A stretch of 64,000 nucleotides of DNA from Tillus elongatus (GCA_964006375.1 OZ023265.1:155846547-155910546), one strand, 5' to 3'. Counted from the first letter of the stretch, positions 1-10,659 are shown. Notes: generated from the letters alone by a model not told the origin. Made by a program: numbers and translations.

Positions 1-409
1 AAAATGAAGGACAATGACGGTTGAAGCTAAGACTTCAGGGTTTCTAAAACATTCTTCTTGAGACAGTTTTCTTCCGATAGCCCGTATTAATTTCTAGTTC
101 TTTGCCTAAATGTTGCCAATTTTGACGTTTTAAATCGCGACTTCCGTCCTACAGAGCTAAATTTTGGTACGCAATATACCTTTAACCATATAAACCCCCG
201 TACCAAACTTGATTGCCCTTACTTTGTTATTTCCGGAAATATTATTTTTTTTGGAAAAAACACAAAGTTTTCCGGGAAAACCTAGGCCGATTTTCCTGAC
301 TAACGTACTTATCCAAGCCACTTGAAAAAGAAGGTATTCACCAAATTTAATCAAAATCGGCCTATTATATATTGAGTTATCGGTGTGACACACACACACA
401 AACACACAC

Positions 410-499
<90 letters not shown>

Positions 500-640
500 C
501 TGACCGCGGATATGTGTTCTAGGGGGCCTAATTACCGCTTATTTCAAGCTTTTTTTTTAAGAAAATTCCCTAAAACCAAAATTTATGCCTAATTGAGAAA
601 TTTCTGGTATTTCTTGAGGCCATCTAAAATTAATTACGTA
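1..640 (-). repeat. TA-bearing dispersed repeat, copy 1 (cut by window edge)
   Basis: Reverse-strand copy of a family defined by constant flanks on each side of a (TA)n tract. Read on the minus strand, one side is a segment with CCGGGGTC-like and AGGCCCCC-like motifs. The other is the 'ATAACTC...GCCGATTTTGAT...AAATTTGG' module at about 310-385, running to the GTCATTGTCCTTCATTTT segment at 1-25. The same order is found at 13938-14640 and 60583-61110. No coding potential is visible. The family is unclassified; both real ends are uncertain here. Confidence 0.7.
388..497. repeat. (CA)n followed by (TA)n microsatellite
   Basis: An imperfect CA run (388-412) leads into 85 bp of uninterrupted TA (413-497). 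It is the internal microsatellite of the TA-bearing repeat at 1-640. Confidence 0.95.
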
Positions 641-644
641 TTTA

Positions 645-1165
645 TTTAAGACTACACAATCAGAACCTAATAATGAATAATAACTAAAGCAGAGATCTAA
701 ACCCTTAAGCTTTTAACTCAAATAGCACCCGCCTTCACCATTTTACTCTTTGAGTTTCCAAATATTTGCTTGAGACGTAGGTGTCGATCTAGCTTTATAG
801 GATGTACCTGGTATTTGCGTATGCGATGTCAGTGAGTTTACTATATTACACAGCTTTCTATCTGCGACTATTCAAAGTGCTAACGGAATCCCAACAACCT
901 ACAGAATTCATGTTTGTATAGTAACTTTGTATATTCAGAGCACACTATGAAATAATTTTGTGTACAGATGAAATTAAATGGTACCAGCGAAAAAGCTAGA
1001 GTATTGTTTATGTATACAATTTTCAGATAGTTATTTTAACTTTTGCTTATTCAATAAAATTCTTGGTGTATGCCACGGACATCCGTCCAAAATGTGGTCA
1101 CTTGTGTCGCCTAGACAAGGACGCAAAATGTCATTTGACATTTGAGTATATAGAAAACATTAGAC
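645..1165. other. AT-rich stretch, no feature seen
   Basis: No ORF of coding appearance, no repeat shared with other parts of the window and no RNA gene was recognised here. Confidence 0.5.
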
Positions 1166-1291
1166 ATTAGCGAATTTTCATTCACAAAAATTCGCTAACA
1201 GTTAATAGAGAGGTCAAGATGAAAAGCTTTAGAAAAATTTCTTCAGATGAGTGCGAATTTGGACCCCAATAACCCAAAAGCAAGATCCGCT

Positions 1292-1296
<5 letters not shown>

Positions 1297-1382
<86 letters not shown>
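1297..1382. repeat. (TA)n microsatellite
   Basis: 86 bp of TA followed by an imperfect GT run (1385-1402). Internal tract of the TA-bearing repeat copy 2. Confidence 0.95.
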
Positions 1383-1387
<5 letters not shown>

Positions 1388-1447
1388 GTGGTGTGTGTGT
1401 GTCCGAGCAATAACTCAAAAATACTAAAGTCATTTCAATCAAACTTG

Positions 1448-1455
1448 GCGAAAAC
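1448..1455. repeat. 8-bp target-site duplication, left (GCGAAAAC)
   Basis: GCGAAAAC lies immediately before TAGTGATGGG and is repeated exactly at 3495-3502 immediately after CCCATCACTA. Eight base pairs is the duplication length of hAT transposons. Confidence 0.9.
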
Positions 1456-2661
1456 TAGTGATGGGAAAAACGGTTATATTCTGTTAACAGTTGAAGCCGT
1501 TAACGTTATTTAATAATAACCGTTGAAAATAACGGCTTCAGTTATTTTAAACTGGATAGTCGATCAATAGTATCCTACATTCCCAAAGCTGTGAGCGAGA
1601 GAGAGCACACTAGTATAAATGCATTGTATTTTTACCCAGTTATTTCACGTTGTGTATAAATCTCAAATTTTGTCGATATGAAAAGGAAACAAAGGGTTAA
1701 GAAATTATAATTAGCGTGTCGTAAATCTTTTGCCACTCTGAAGTGAAACTTTTAGAAATCAGAAAGGAGTCTTATATTAGTATTTACTTAGATGTTTTAG
1801 GAATTATAAACTAGTCATTTCTACCAAATTTATTTTATGAGGGGTCTTTACGTAAATGTCAATGCCACAGCAAAAATCAATAAATATCATTATTTATCAC
1901 GTCTTGGGACGTTAGACGTTAGAACTTTTATTGCTACACAGGGAGTGATTCCATGAACTCCATAACACAACGCAGCTCATAAAATTTCGGTAAAGAAATT
2001 TGCCTTTATTCTGTACATATGGTTTGTTATTACATTATGCTTTTATTATTTCTTAGAAAGATCTCTATCTCTAGTTACATTTTCGGTTCACTGGACATCT
2101 TTATCAGTCCACTTTTAAAAACTGTGCAAACAACAGCCAACAGTATAAAAAATTAAGTTTGAGTTTAAAAAAAAATTGGAAGATATATAGTGTTAGTGTT
2201 TTTTGCTTTGGAAACTAAGTAATCACCTTATTTTGTTGATTAACCGTATATTAATCAAGTTACACTACTTTTAACTTAACTACAACATAATATTAACAAT
2301 AACTATTATATATGCACAATGAAGTTGTAAGCACACCTTTCGTCTTTCGTCGTTTCAAGCGTTCTACCTTGCAATGCCGGATGCACAATCGTTTCTGTCT
2401 CCTGTCCGGCTATATCAATCGAATTCTTGGAAGGTCGCACCCTGTACCAACACAAGTCACGTTGGTAGTCCTGAACATATAGTATTAATTGTTTATTTAC
2501 TTATTTTAATATTCGTTGTTTTAAAATTAGTTTCAAAAATTTCAAAGGGCTGTAACTTGGAGGAGAAGGGGTTTCAAGAAAAACTTAATAAAAAGACACC
2601 CCTTATTTTTCGCCAAAGAATCACCCTGTAAAATTTTTCGCATCAATTTGGAAACACCCTG

Positions 2662-2747
<86 letters not shown>

Positions 2748-3494
2748 TTTAATTTTTTATATTTAAATGTATATAGATATTAAAAAATGTTGTATCATTA
2801 TATTTTTTTATCAATTATCAGACAAACGAAAATGACGTGTTCACTGTTTTCTTAGGTAATGTATATAAATTTAAATACATAAGTACTTTAATTTTACGTG
2901 AAATAACCCTATTTTGCGTTGTCTATAGTGAAAGTAATAACACGTTTTTACAAAAATTCATCTTTTCACCCAACATTTTGTATTATTAAATATTTGGCTT
3001 TACATACTAGTGGGAAACTCAACTGTTTCAAAAATAACAGCTTCTCAGTTTAATAGAATAACTCTGTGTAGTAGTGTCCGTATGCCGTATCCCCATCAAC
3101 AACCGGTTAAAGTTAAAATTAAAATTAAACCGTTTTATTGTACCGAAGATGGTACGTCCCTAAAGCTGTGAGCGAGAGCGAGCACACTAGTATAAATAAT
3201 AATGTTATGAAGTACAGTCCGCTCTATACCGTATAACCATACATATTTAGGATTCCCAATCTCAAGGCTATTCATCCCGTTAAATGGTTAAATAACAGTT
3301 GCCGATGAAAACCGATGTTTATTCATCGAACCTAGTTGCAGTAGAACTTAAACAGACACGATTCCGAATTCTAGTTTAGTGTAAAAAGCGTTACTTTTTA
3401 AGCTGTTATTTTCATAAATCCATAACTGGTGGTTACCGTTACGGCTCGGTAACCGTTTAAAAATAGCTGATAGTTACATAACGACCCATCACTA
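1456..3494. mobile_element. Non-autonomous hAT element, TIR TAGTGATGGG, 2039 bp
   Basis: The ends are TAGTGATGGG and CCCATCACTA, a perfect 10-bp terminal inverted repeat, flanked by exact GCGAAAAC duplications. The body has no transposase frame. Subterminal sequence is rich in AACGGTT/AACCGTT-type motifs (1474-1545 and 3310-3470). A 36-bp segment, AAAGCTGTGAGCGAGAG plus GAGCACACTAGTATAAAT, occurs in the same orientation at about 1587-1622 and 3161-3197, suggesting internal duplication. A TA tract (2666-2744) preceded by an ACACCCTGTAT motif lies inside and may be a later insertion. The mobilising transposase is not in this window; the TIR differs from those of the two hAT elements downstream. 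Confidence 0.88.
2666..2744. repeat. (TA)n microsatellite
   Basis: 79 bp of TA immediately after ACACCCTGTATG. The same ACACCCTGTAT-TA junction occurs at 7868-7876. It lies within the hAT element at 1456-3494. Confidence 0.95.
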
Positions 3495-3502
3495 GCGAAA
3501 AC
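3495..3502. repeat. 8-bp target-site duplication, right (GCGAAAAC)
   Basis: Exact repeat of 1448-1455; see the hAT element between them. Confidence 0.9.
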
Positions 3503-3625
3503 CAAGTTCGTGTTCTTTAATCAGTCTTTATACTCAAGTTTTTCCGGTGGAAAATCGGGGAAAACTTTTTAAAATGCTATACATTTTAAATTACTAAAGC
3601 GAGTAGAATGTAATTCTTTACATCT
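3503..3625 (+). repeat. TA-bearing dispersed repeat, copy 2, right part
   Basis: Continuation of the repeat interrupted at 1456. The segment with TTTTTCCGGTGGAAAATCGG matches the reverse complement of 17130-17175. Confidence 0.65.
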
Positions 3626-4530
3626 ATAAAGCATTCAAAGATCTTCTCAGATATTAATTTTGAGGCGTTTCCTTCAACACACATTTAAGTTACCCTGAAT
3701 TAAAGAAACTTAAAAGCTACGACAGGCTCCTGAAAATTTATTAAGGCGTTCTGTAATGTGCGTGGGAGAGGTTGACATAACGGATGTCTTAGTTTGTTTT
3801 CTTTGAATGTTGGAAAACTATAAAATCTGCCTAATAAATTGAAATAGCCAGAGTTGTCAGTTTACCAAAATTTTATTACACAACTTGGCAACTTTTCCAC
3901 GTTATGAAAATTAACGGTAATATTAATTTTTTGAATTGATTTGTTATTCAAAACGTTGTATGGTAAAATCGGCAACTAAACAATTTAACCCTGATTAAAA
4001 AAGTTGTGATACAGACAATAACTAAATAAAAACCTTATAAGTTGAATAAAACTTTCACAATTATACCATTTTTTGTGAATTTAGTCTAGGGAGATTTGTC
4101 TATAGATTTGGCATTCTGAAATGACCAACGAGGCGGCGATTCTTGGTCACGTGGTCAGAAATTAAATTGCTATTGGTTTGTTGTGTTATTTGCACTCTTA
4201 TAGCGAAATGGCGCGGTTTGTATGACATATGTCATAGCAATTTTTTTTAGGTTAATGAGAGAATAGGTACTTTTTCGATTAATAATTGTAGTTTGCATTA
4301 AAAGCTTGTGAATTAGATTATTGCCGAAAACAACAAAGTTGTTTTATCATATTGTGAAATGAGGGAGTTGTCCAAGACCGTAAGCTATAAAATAAGTTAC
4401 GTTAAATTCTTTCACGCAGGAACAGGACTGTTAAAAATTGGGTAAATATTGCGAAATCTGAAAATAATTTAATAATTATTATTTATTTAAAATCAAAACT
4501 TAAAAATTAATAATGAATATATAAACCTTG
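3626..4530. other. AT-rich stretch, no feature seen
   Basis: I recognise no coding region, RNA gene or repeat shared with the rest of the window. Confidence 0.45.
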
Positions 4531-4533
4531 GAT

Positions 4534-4655
4534 AGCGAACGGCTATACCTGGTTGAATACATCGATTCTCGACCGTTCACCCAAGTTAAGCAACGTCGGG
4601 CACGGTCAGGGCCTGAATGGGTGACCGCCTGGGAACACCGTCGTGTGCTGTTACC
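4534..4655 (+). rRNA. 5S rRNA-like sequence (diverged copy or 5S-derived element)
   Basis: The 3' two thirds read as animal 5S rRNA: AAGTTAAGCAACGTCGGG (A-box region of the internal control region), GGTCAG, then TGGGTGACCGCCTGGGAACA (C-box region). The 5' part is recognisable but diverged (TATACC, TGAATACA, TTCTCG). A T run follows directly. 5S rRNA is a large-subunit ribosomal RNA transcribed by RNA polymerase III from an internal promoter. Here the internal promoter boxes look intact while helix I and the 5' domain carry changes, and there is a single dispersed copy rather than a tandem array. A pseudogene or the head of a 5S-derived SINE is as likely as a working gene. The sequence is clear; function is not. 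Confidence 0.8.
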
Positions 4656-4662
4656 TTTTTTT
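4656..4662 (+). terminator. Oligo-T pol III terminator after 5S-like sequence
   Basis: Seven T residues directly after the 5S-like 3' end, the normal type of RNA polymerase III stop signal. It fits an originally transcribed 5S unit. Confidence 0.6.
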
Positions 4663-4724
4663 CTTAGGTAGTGATATATCTGTTTTGTTCTTATTAGCAA
4701 ATTAAAAAAAAAACGCCAAAGTGC

Positions 4725-5323
4725 CGATGGTGAGACTTTGCAAGGTCTGTTTAAATTTTATATACTTATTTATGAAAACTCGACCTTTCGGCTCCTGTTT
4801 TAGAGCCATTTTCAAGAGGTAAAGGAAATATGTAAGGAGGCTCTAAGGCCTCAATCTGCCTACTCCTTATAGCGGTGGACAAAGGTGGGTTGGGTTGTTG
4901 TAGCTCGATTACGGGGCCTCAATCTGCCTACTCCCCAAATCTCGCCGGAGATCGTCTGTGAGGTCTCAGTGTGTTCAACCCTAGACCTCAGAGAGATCTG
5001 GCAGTTTGTTGCAAGCCTTGTCTTATATATATGTCGTTCCATCTACCTCCTTCGTTATCAGTGAAAGTAGTAGGGTCACGGTCAATTAAGTGGGGGGCTT
5101 CGGTCACGGTACTTAGAGGATGAGGAGGGTTAAGAGAGTCACCGGCATTTGTTGAGACAGATAGTGGAGCAATAAAATTGTCTGCTGAATTTATTTTCTT
5201 TTGTGTGTTTGTAATGAAGACATAATAGGTTTCCAAGTAGTCTGAAAGCGAATACCATCATCTCTCTTATTTAAACAATCGGGACGTTTTTCAATCTCGA
5301 TTGCTTCGCGGATAATTCTCGTT
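4725..5323 (-). pseudogene. Penelope-like element 3' end (GIY-YIG protein C-terminus plus 3' UTR)
   Basis: On the minus strand, coding starts at the palindrome centre (5323) and runs to about 5195. The peptide contains REAIEIEKRPDCLNKRDDG followed by a WKP motif and a basic tail, then a stop. This resembles the extreme C-terminus of proteins of Penelope-like retroelements, which carry an RT and a GIY-YIG endonuclease. Downstream, the 3' UTR includes GGCTCTAAAACAGGAGCCGA near 4785-4806, typical of such elements, and ends near 4725. Everything upstream of the C-terminus is absent, so this is a 5'-truncated copy. It is fused head to head with a second copy at 5338. The element type is inferred from the peptide and UTR style and was not searched. 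Confidence 0.6.
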
Positions 5324-5494
5324 CACAACAACTTCAAAACGAGAATTACCCGCGAAGCAATCGAGATTGAAAAACGTCCCGATTGTTTAAATAAGAGAGA
5401 TGATGGTCTTCGCCTTCCGACCACTTATAATAAACCTATTATTTCTTCATTACAAACACACTAAAAGAAAATAAATTCCACAGACAATTTTATT
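5171..5494. repeat. Large inverted repeat (two ~155-bp arms, 14-bp spacer)
   Basis: The left arm (5171-5323) and right arm (5338-5494) are reverse complements with scattered mismatches, nearly perfect over the innermost ~75 bp. The spacer is 5324-5337. Both arms code for the same peptide pointing away from the centre, so the structure is a head-to-head dimer of truncated retroelement 3' ends. Confidence 0.9.
5338..5464 (+). pseudogene. Second Penelope-like C-terminal fragment, inverted copy
   Basis: The plus-strand frame from 5339 gives REAIEIEKRPDCLNKRDDG again, followed by LRLPTTYNKP and a stop near 5463. It differs from the minus-strand copy by several substitutions, including a changed WKP motif (YNKP) and an earlier stop. 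It therefore derives from a separate or since-diverged copy rather than a very recent artefact. Homology ends near 5494, so the 3' UTR is missing on this side. Confidence 0.58.
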
Positions 5495-5705
5495 TCCGTT
5501 TTCGATTCTTAGTTGGTCATTTCTAGATCATTTTGCAGTCGTAGATATATATTATTTCTTGTTGTAACGGATTTCATTATATTTATTATGAATTTTCGTA
5601 GAAAAAATTCACTAATGGGGAGATCCTGACTTTTGAATTTTGAAAAAAATTTTGCAAATGAGCGCGATCTAGGACCCCTAGAACCCATATCCGGGGTCAG
5701 TTTCA

Positions 5706-5708
<3 letters not shown>

Positions 5709-5779
<71 letters not shown>
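5709..5779. repeat. (TA)n microsatellite
   Basis: 71 bp of TA inside the TA-bearing repeat copy 3. Confidence 0.95.
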
Positions 5780-5783
<4 letters not shown>

Positions 5784-5789
5784 CACACC

Positions 5790-6366
5790 GATAACTCAAA
5801 AAATAATAAGCCGATTTTGATAAAATTTGGCACGTACTTTTCTTTTGTAAATGGCTTGGATAAGTTCGTTAGTCAGGAAAATAGGATGAGGTTTTCCGGG
5901 AAAATTTTGAGTTTTCATTCGAAAAAAGTTCTTATCTCAAAAAGTAATAAGCCGATTTTAATAAAATTTGGCACGTACCTTCCTTTTGTAAATAACTTTG
6001 ACAAGTTTGTTAGTCAGGAAAATAGGATGAGGTTTTCCGGGAAAATTTTGAGTTTTCATTCGAAAAAAATTCTTTTCTCAAAAAGTAATTAGCCGATTTT
6101 AATAAAATTTGGCATGTACCTTCCTTTTGTAAATGGATTTGACAGGTTTGTTAGTCAGGAAAATCGGACAAGGTTTTCCGGGAAATTTTTGACTTTTCAT
6201 TTGAAAAAATTTTTTATCTCAAAGAATAATTGGCAGATTTTGATATAATTTGGCATGTACCTTCCTTTTGTAAATGGATTTGACAAGTTCGTTAATCAGA
6301 AAAATCGGACGAGTTTTTCCGAAAACATTTTGAGTTTTCATTTGAAAAAAATTTTTATCTTAAAAA
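5790..6366 (+). repeat. Four tandem copies of a ~145-bp module
   Basis: Units start near 5790, 5935, 6079 and 6222. Each reads 'CTCAAA-AATAAT-GCCGATTTT-GATAAAATTTGGCA-GTACCTTCCTTTTGTAAAT-GTTAGTCAGGAAAAT-GGTTTTCCGGGAAAATTTTGAGTTTTC' (schematic, variable between units). Other copies of the family carry one unit, so copy 3 has expanded locally. A single unit also occurs at 7383-7520. Confidence 0.88.
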
Positions 6367-6533
6367 ATGGAAAATCTATGATAACCAAATTTGGTAGGTA
6401 GGTTTACGATATAAAAAGTAAATTATACACCAAAATTTAAATTTCCATGTTACAAGAAAAAAAAGTTATAATAAAATATTTTGTGCCAGATCATTTCTAT
6501 GAAAATCCACTACCATAACGCACTTGCTGCGGC

Positions 6534-7360
6534 CCCACTTTATTTTTACTTTTGTCTTGACATAAGTTGTATTTTTTGGAATCGTACTTATCAGTGCTAA
6601 CAATAGGTTTTAAACCTCGGATTGCACGTCAAAGACAGGTTAGGCAAACTAGCAAAGAATATCCCTTTAAACAGGTTTCAGGCACGTTTATATGTTTACA
6701 AATCACATAAACTGGTGATTTATCAAGAACAGGTGTACGTGATTCCAGTCATCTGAAATAAATTTGGCTAAGATCAATCGAACTGCATACTTCATATATT
6801 ATCTAAAGGCCGGAGCTCTGTAGCATGTTGCACATATAGATCATCAAATGATCCGATACTAATAGCCTGGAAAATTCGCTGCACAGTTCTACACACGAGT
6901 ATATCTGTACGTTGCTTTGCATACAAAGTGGGAATTGGGTTTGTATGAAAATTTAGATACGAAATTAATCTCTGCTGATATATCGAAGCTTAGTTGTAAT
7001 TTCGCAATACTAATAAAACTTGCCACTAATATTATTATATTTTATAATGCTCCATTTGATTTGCGTGCTTTAATATTTGTATTTAATTATGTTGGTAGAT
7101 ATAAGGTGCATCGACTGATGGCGTGTTTTTTACAATGTCTATTGTGCAGACTGATTCGTCAAAAACTATTCATGAGGGTTTTTAGTATTTAAAGTTATCT
7201 CTTTGAAAATGGCTCGGAAAGGGCGATTTTGTTTTTAAGGAGGAGAAAACGTTGTCAAAGCTGCTACTTCTTACCTCTGAGCAAGGTAGCTACCCTCTTC
7301 TGAATATTAAATAGCAAGTGGTTTCGAGTGAAACACATAGTTTGAACACGAATTAGATCC
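6534..7360. other. AT-rich stretch, no feature seen
   Basis: Short open frames only, none of coding appearance. No repeat shared with other parts of the window was noticed. Confidence 0.45.
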
Positions 7361-7368
7361 CTTATACC

Positions 7369-7705
7369 ATATATATATATATTTTTATCTCGAAGAATAA
7401 TGAGCCGATTTTGATAAAATTTGGCATGTACCTTTCCGTTGTAAATAGCTTTGATAGGTTCGTTAATCGAAAAAATCGGACTAGTTTTTCCGAAAAAATT
7501 TTGAGTTTTCATTTGAAAAAAATTTTTATCTTAAAAAATAAAAAATCTATGATAACAACATTTGGTAGGTAGGTTTACGATATAAAAAGTAAACTATACA
7601 CCAAAATTTAGATTTCTATCTTACAAGAAAAAAAAGTTATAATAAAATATTTTGTGCCAGATCATTTCTATGAAAATTCACTACCATAACGCACTTGCTG
7701 CGTCC
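7369..7705 (+). repeat. TA-bearing dispersed repeat, copy 4 (right half)
   Basis: A short TA run (7369-7382) leads directly into one ~145-bp module. The same right-hand segment as copy 3 follows (GATATAAAAAGTAAACTATAC, CTTACAAG, TTTTGTGCCAGATC), ending in CACTACCATAACGCACTTGC-TGCGTCC at 7705. The left half is missing. Confidence 0.75.
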
Positions 7706-7872
7706 AGGCTTTATTAACATAAGTCCGATTTTGCCTTGTCTCGTAGCTACAGGTGTGAAAAGTTTTTTGATTTTGTTGGGTTATTACAAATTTCTCCAAA
7801 ACGAGTGTAGCCAGTTGATAACCAGATAACGGTTTTCGAGATATAGCCGGTCCGTGCCCTTATTTGAACACC

Positions 7873-7875
<3 letters not shown>

Positions 7876-7966
<91 letters not shown>
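7876..7966. repeat. (TA)n microsatellite
   Basis: 91 bp of TA, starting directly after ACACCCTGTA, the same left junction as the tract at 2666. Confidence 0.95.
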
Positions 7967-7967
<1 letters not shown>

Positions 7968-7969
<2 letters not shown>

Positions 7970-8311
7970 CAAATGTGAATTTTGTGGAGAGTAGTAATGG
8001 AAGGCATACATGTTTTTTAAGCCAATGTTATAACCGCAACATACAGTTACAGCACATTGATCACTAGCATGCGAGTCTATACACATCACTTTATTGCACA
8101 GGGTGCCGATCGTTGCTACATATATTCTTTCTTTTATTAAAGATTAAAACCGTGTGGCTCCACAGTTAAGCAAAATTTCCCCTTTGTCTTGCTGTTGTTG
8201 CTTTGGGTGCAGCTTTAATAATATCAGGAACACTGTCATCTCCAGTACATGACCTACAAGTAAATAATTACATAAATACAGGAATATATTACATTTTAAA
8301 TAGGGTCTTCC

Positions 8312-8314
<3 letters not shown>
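7968..8314. other. Stretch without a recognised feature
   Basis: Unique AT-rich sequence between two TA tracts; no coding region or known repeat recognised. Confidence 0.4.

Positions 8315-8389
<75 letters not shown>
8315..8389. repeat. (TA)n microsatellite
   Basis: 75 bp of TA without the usual family flanks on either side. Confidence 0.95.
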
Positions 8390-8390
<1 letters not shown>

Positions 8391-8393
<3 letters not shown>

Positions 8394-9868
8394 TTTGTTT
8401 AGTTTGTGAACATATGTTTCTATTAAGTGTTGTTCTTAAAACATTATTTGTTTTGTTTACCTTTTTACAAATTATCCTTGACATATGTCAAAGTAAGGTT
8501 TTGTCTTTCTTGTTGATGAACAGTTTTGAATTCTGAATTAAAAATTATCAGTTTTCTCTGGAATTTTGTTATCAACTTTCAAAAAAAAAAAGGAGAAAAT
8601 GTTCATCTCGTTTTACTTCAGTCTGCACCTAACTTTTGTAAAAGCCTGTCACTTTGAATAGGTAAGGATTTAATTTGTTTTCTAGTAAAAATTCATCTAA
8701 TTGTATTTTAAAATACAGTTGCAGGTTTTTTTTGGGGGGCTAGATTGTAGCTGAATGGTTTCTGTCTATTTTGTGCCTGTTATAAATGAATTTTTATGGT
8801 GTAAAGGTCTACCCACATATATAACAACTCCAGGTGATTTTATAAACGAATATCAGTTAACTAAAATGGTTATAACTGGCTTCACAGCAGCAGAAGTACC
8901 TCCTCAAATCACAGTCTAGAGGTAACAATGGAAGATAATGCAGATTGAATTTCTAGTAAGTCCAGCATTCGTAATTAATTTTTCTATCCATCTCGAGCTT
9001 GAGTAAAGCATATAGCAGTAGTTGAAGATCCATAGTTCCCGAATATTCTAAAATCAAAACCAATCACACAGCATTAGTTAACAGGTTAATCATTTCCTTT
9101 AACTCAACATAATTATCATTATTACTCACCGATTTGATGTGTTCAGATTTCAATAGCTTTTTTAAATTTATCGTAAGCCTTTTGTACGCATTTTGTTTTA
9201 TTCAAAGTATTAAGTTCCTTATCTTTTCATATTCACAAACTAAAACAATTAACTATTAACTAGCGTTTAGCATTATTTGATTATTTAGGCTATGATGAAC
9301 TGTCATTTGTCTGTCAGTGTAGTTCCAACGGACTTTAGAATCTTAGATGGTAGTTCAAAAGTAGATAAACTAATTTTGCTTTAGTGTACACTGCTCAACG
9401 TAAGTTATAGCTCACACGTGTACACTGGCCGACACAAATTTGTAACACCTGTGTTAACCGAAGCAAGGTATACCATGCGAGAGGAAATTTAATTTGACAC
9501 ATATACGTAGTTCCAAATTTAATTATAACGTAAAACTCTTTAGATAGTTATATAACCAATTATTTTTATTTTTAATTTCACTCATAAATTATAATTATAT
9601 TTACATTTACCCATTTCTCATCATATAATATGTCTATATATTTCTACATTACTATTAAAATCAATGAATTGTCTTTCGTGTTTTCATTAAATTGTAGAGT
9701 TTAGGGAGTAACTAATTTGAATCAATTTTCACATTTCATTGACTTCAAAAAGCTCAACAGCTGTGTGCTATAAAAAATATGTGGCGCCCCATCTTCATTT
9801 AAGAAACATTACACATGAGAAAGGTAAGTCCAACCCTCTACTCAGTTGCCTCCGACAATAGAGCTGCC
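8391..9868. other. AT-rich stretch, no gene recognised
   Basis: 1.5 kb with no coding-like frame. Around 9387-9450 two GTACACTG motifs lie 35 bp apart in the same orientation, which may be remnants of mariner-like termini; this is weak. Confidence 0.4.

Positions 9869-9869
<1 letters not shown>

Positions 9870-9961
<92 letters not shown>
9870..9961. repeat. (TA)n microsatellite
   Basis: 92 bp of uninterrupted TA, not in the recognised TA-bearing repeat context. Confidence 0.95.
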
Positions 9962-9966
<5 letters not shown>

Positions 9967-9974
9967 TCATTTAC

Positions 9975-10650
9975 TGATAATATACAGTCTGACTTTTAAC
10001 AAACAATACAACAACAATATGAGAGAATTAATATTGACTTTTTTCCCACAATCAGCAAATAATAATAAACCGACAAAGTCAGAGACTGTGTCGGTTAACT
10101 TCAACATACATTTGCCTACATTGTAGGGGATTGAACAGAAATGTGTCCAGAACTAAACTCACATAGTGAACAAAAGAAGATTACCACCACATACACCTAC
10201 CCACAGAGAGCTACCTACACACATTTGCAATCCTATACACTCGCATACTCTTTCTCTTTCTTTCTCTTAAACACACACACACACACACATGCACACAAAT
10301 TTTACAAATCCTTCTATTACAATTTTTCAAACCAAATCAGCGGTTTTTCAAATTGACACTCGACAATACCCAGTCTGATTTTTTTAACAACAAATAACAA
10401 TATTAACATTAAAATTTTTTCGACGGTTACCCGTTTCCCCCTTTCTATGAACCACCAGAAAATAATAACAAACCGACAAAGTCAGAGACTGTGTGCGTCG
10501 GCAAAATTCAGTACAGATTTGCCTACCTTGTAGGAGATTGAACAGAAATGTGTCTCGAAAACTAAACTCTCATAGTGAAAAAAAGAAAATTACCACCACA
10601 TCCACCCACATAGAGAGAGCTACCTACACCAATTCGAAACCCCCATATAC
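9975..10650 (+). repeat. Two direct copies of a ~400-bp unit
   Basis: The first copy (about 9975-10368) and second copy (about 10369-10650) share CAGTCTGA, an ACAAACAATA-like segment, GACAAAGTCAGAGACTGTGT, TTGCCTAC-TTGTAGG, GATTGAACAGAAATGTGTC and ATTACCACCACAT-CACC in the same order. Each copy runs into simple repeats at its 3' side: CT and CA runs in copy 1, and CT then the CCATCT satellite in copy 2. The long satellite thus seems to have grown from the simple-repeat tail of one unit. Confidence 0.8.
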
Positions 10651-10659
10651 CCGTATACT

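Larger units (their letters stand above)
1168..1455 (+). repeat. TA-bearing dispersed repeat, copy 2, left part (split by hAT element)
   Basis: Begins with a terminal hairpin in which TTAGCGAATTTT pairs with AAAATTCGCTAA (1167-1199). The GTGCGAATTTGGACCCC segment, a TA tract and the 'ATAACTC...AAACTTGGCG' module follow. The copy is interrupted at 1456 by a hAT element and resumes at 3503 with 'CAAGTTCGTG...TTTTTCCGGTGG', matching the uninterrupted paralogue on the minus strand at 17130-17280. Confidence 0.7.
5582..6533 (+). repeat. TA-bearing dispersed repeat, copy 3 (most complete)
   Basis: The left end is a GAATTTTCGTAG/AAAAATTCACTAAT hairpin-like segment. It is followed by GGGGAGATCCTGACTTTTG, a CATATCCGGGGTCAG segment, (TA)n at 5709-5779, then four tandem copies of a ~145-bp module (5790-6366). 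A unique part follows, and the right end is CACTACCATAACGCACTTGC-TGC. This right end is also the terminus of a second group of repeats in the window (GCAGCAAGTGCG family), linking the two groups. No protein is encoded. Not assigned to a named superfamily. Confidence 0.75.

Noticed and set aside
1247..1513. Frames rich in Tyr-Ile repeats here and at about a dozen other TA tracts
   Set aside because: A (TA)n tract is open in all frames; the flanking codons show no coding character.
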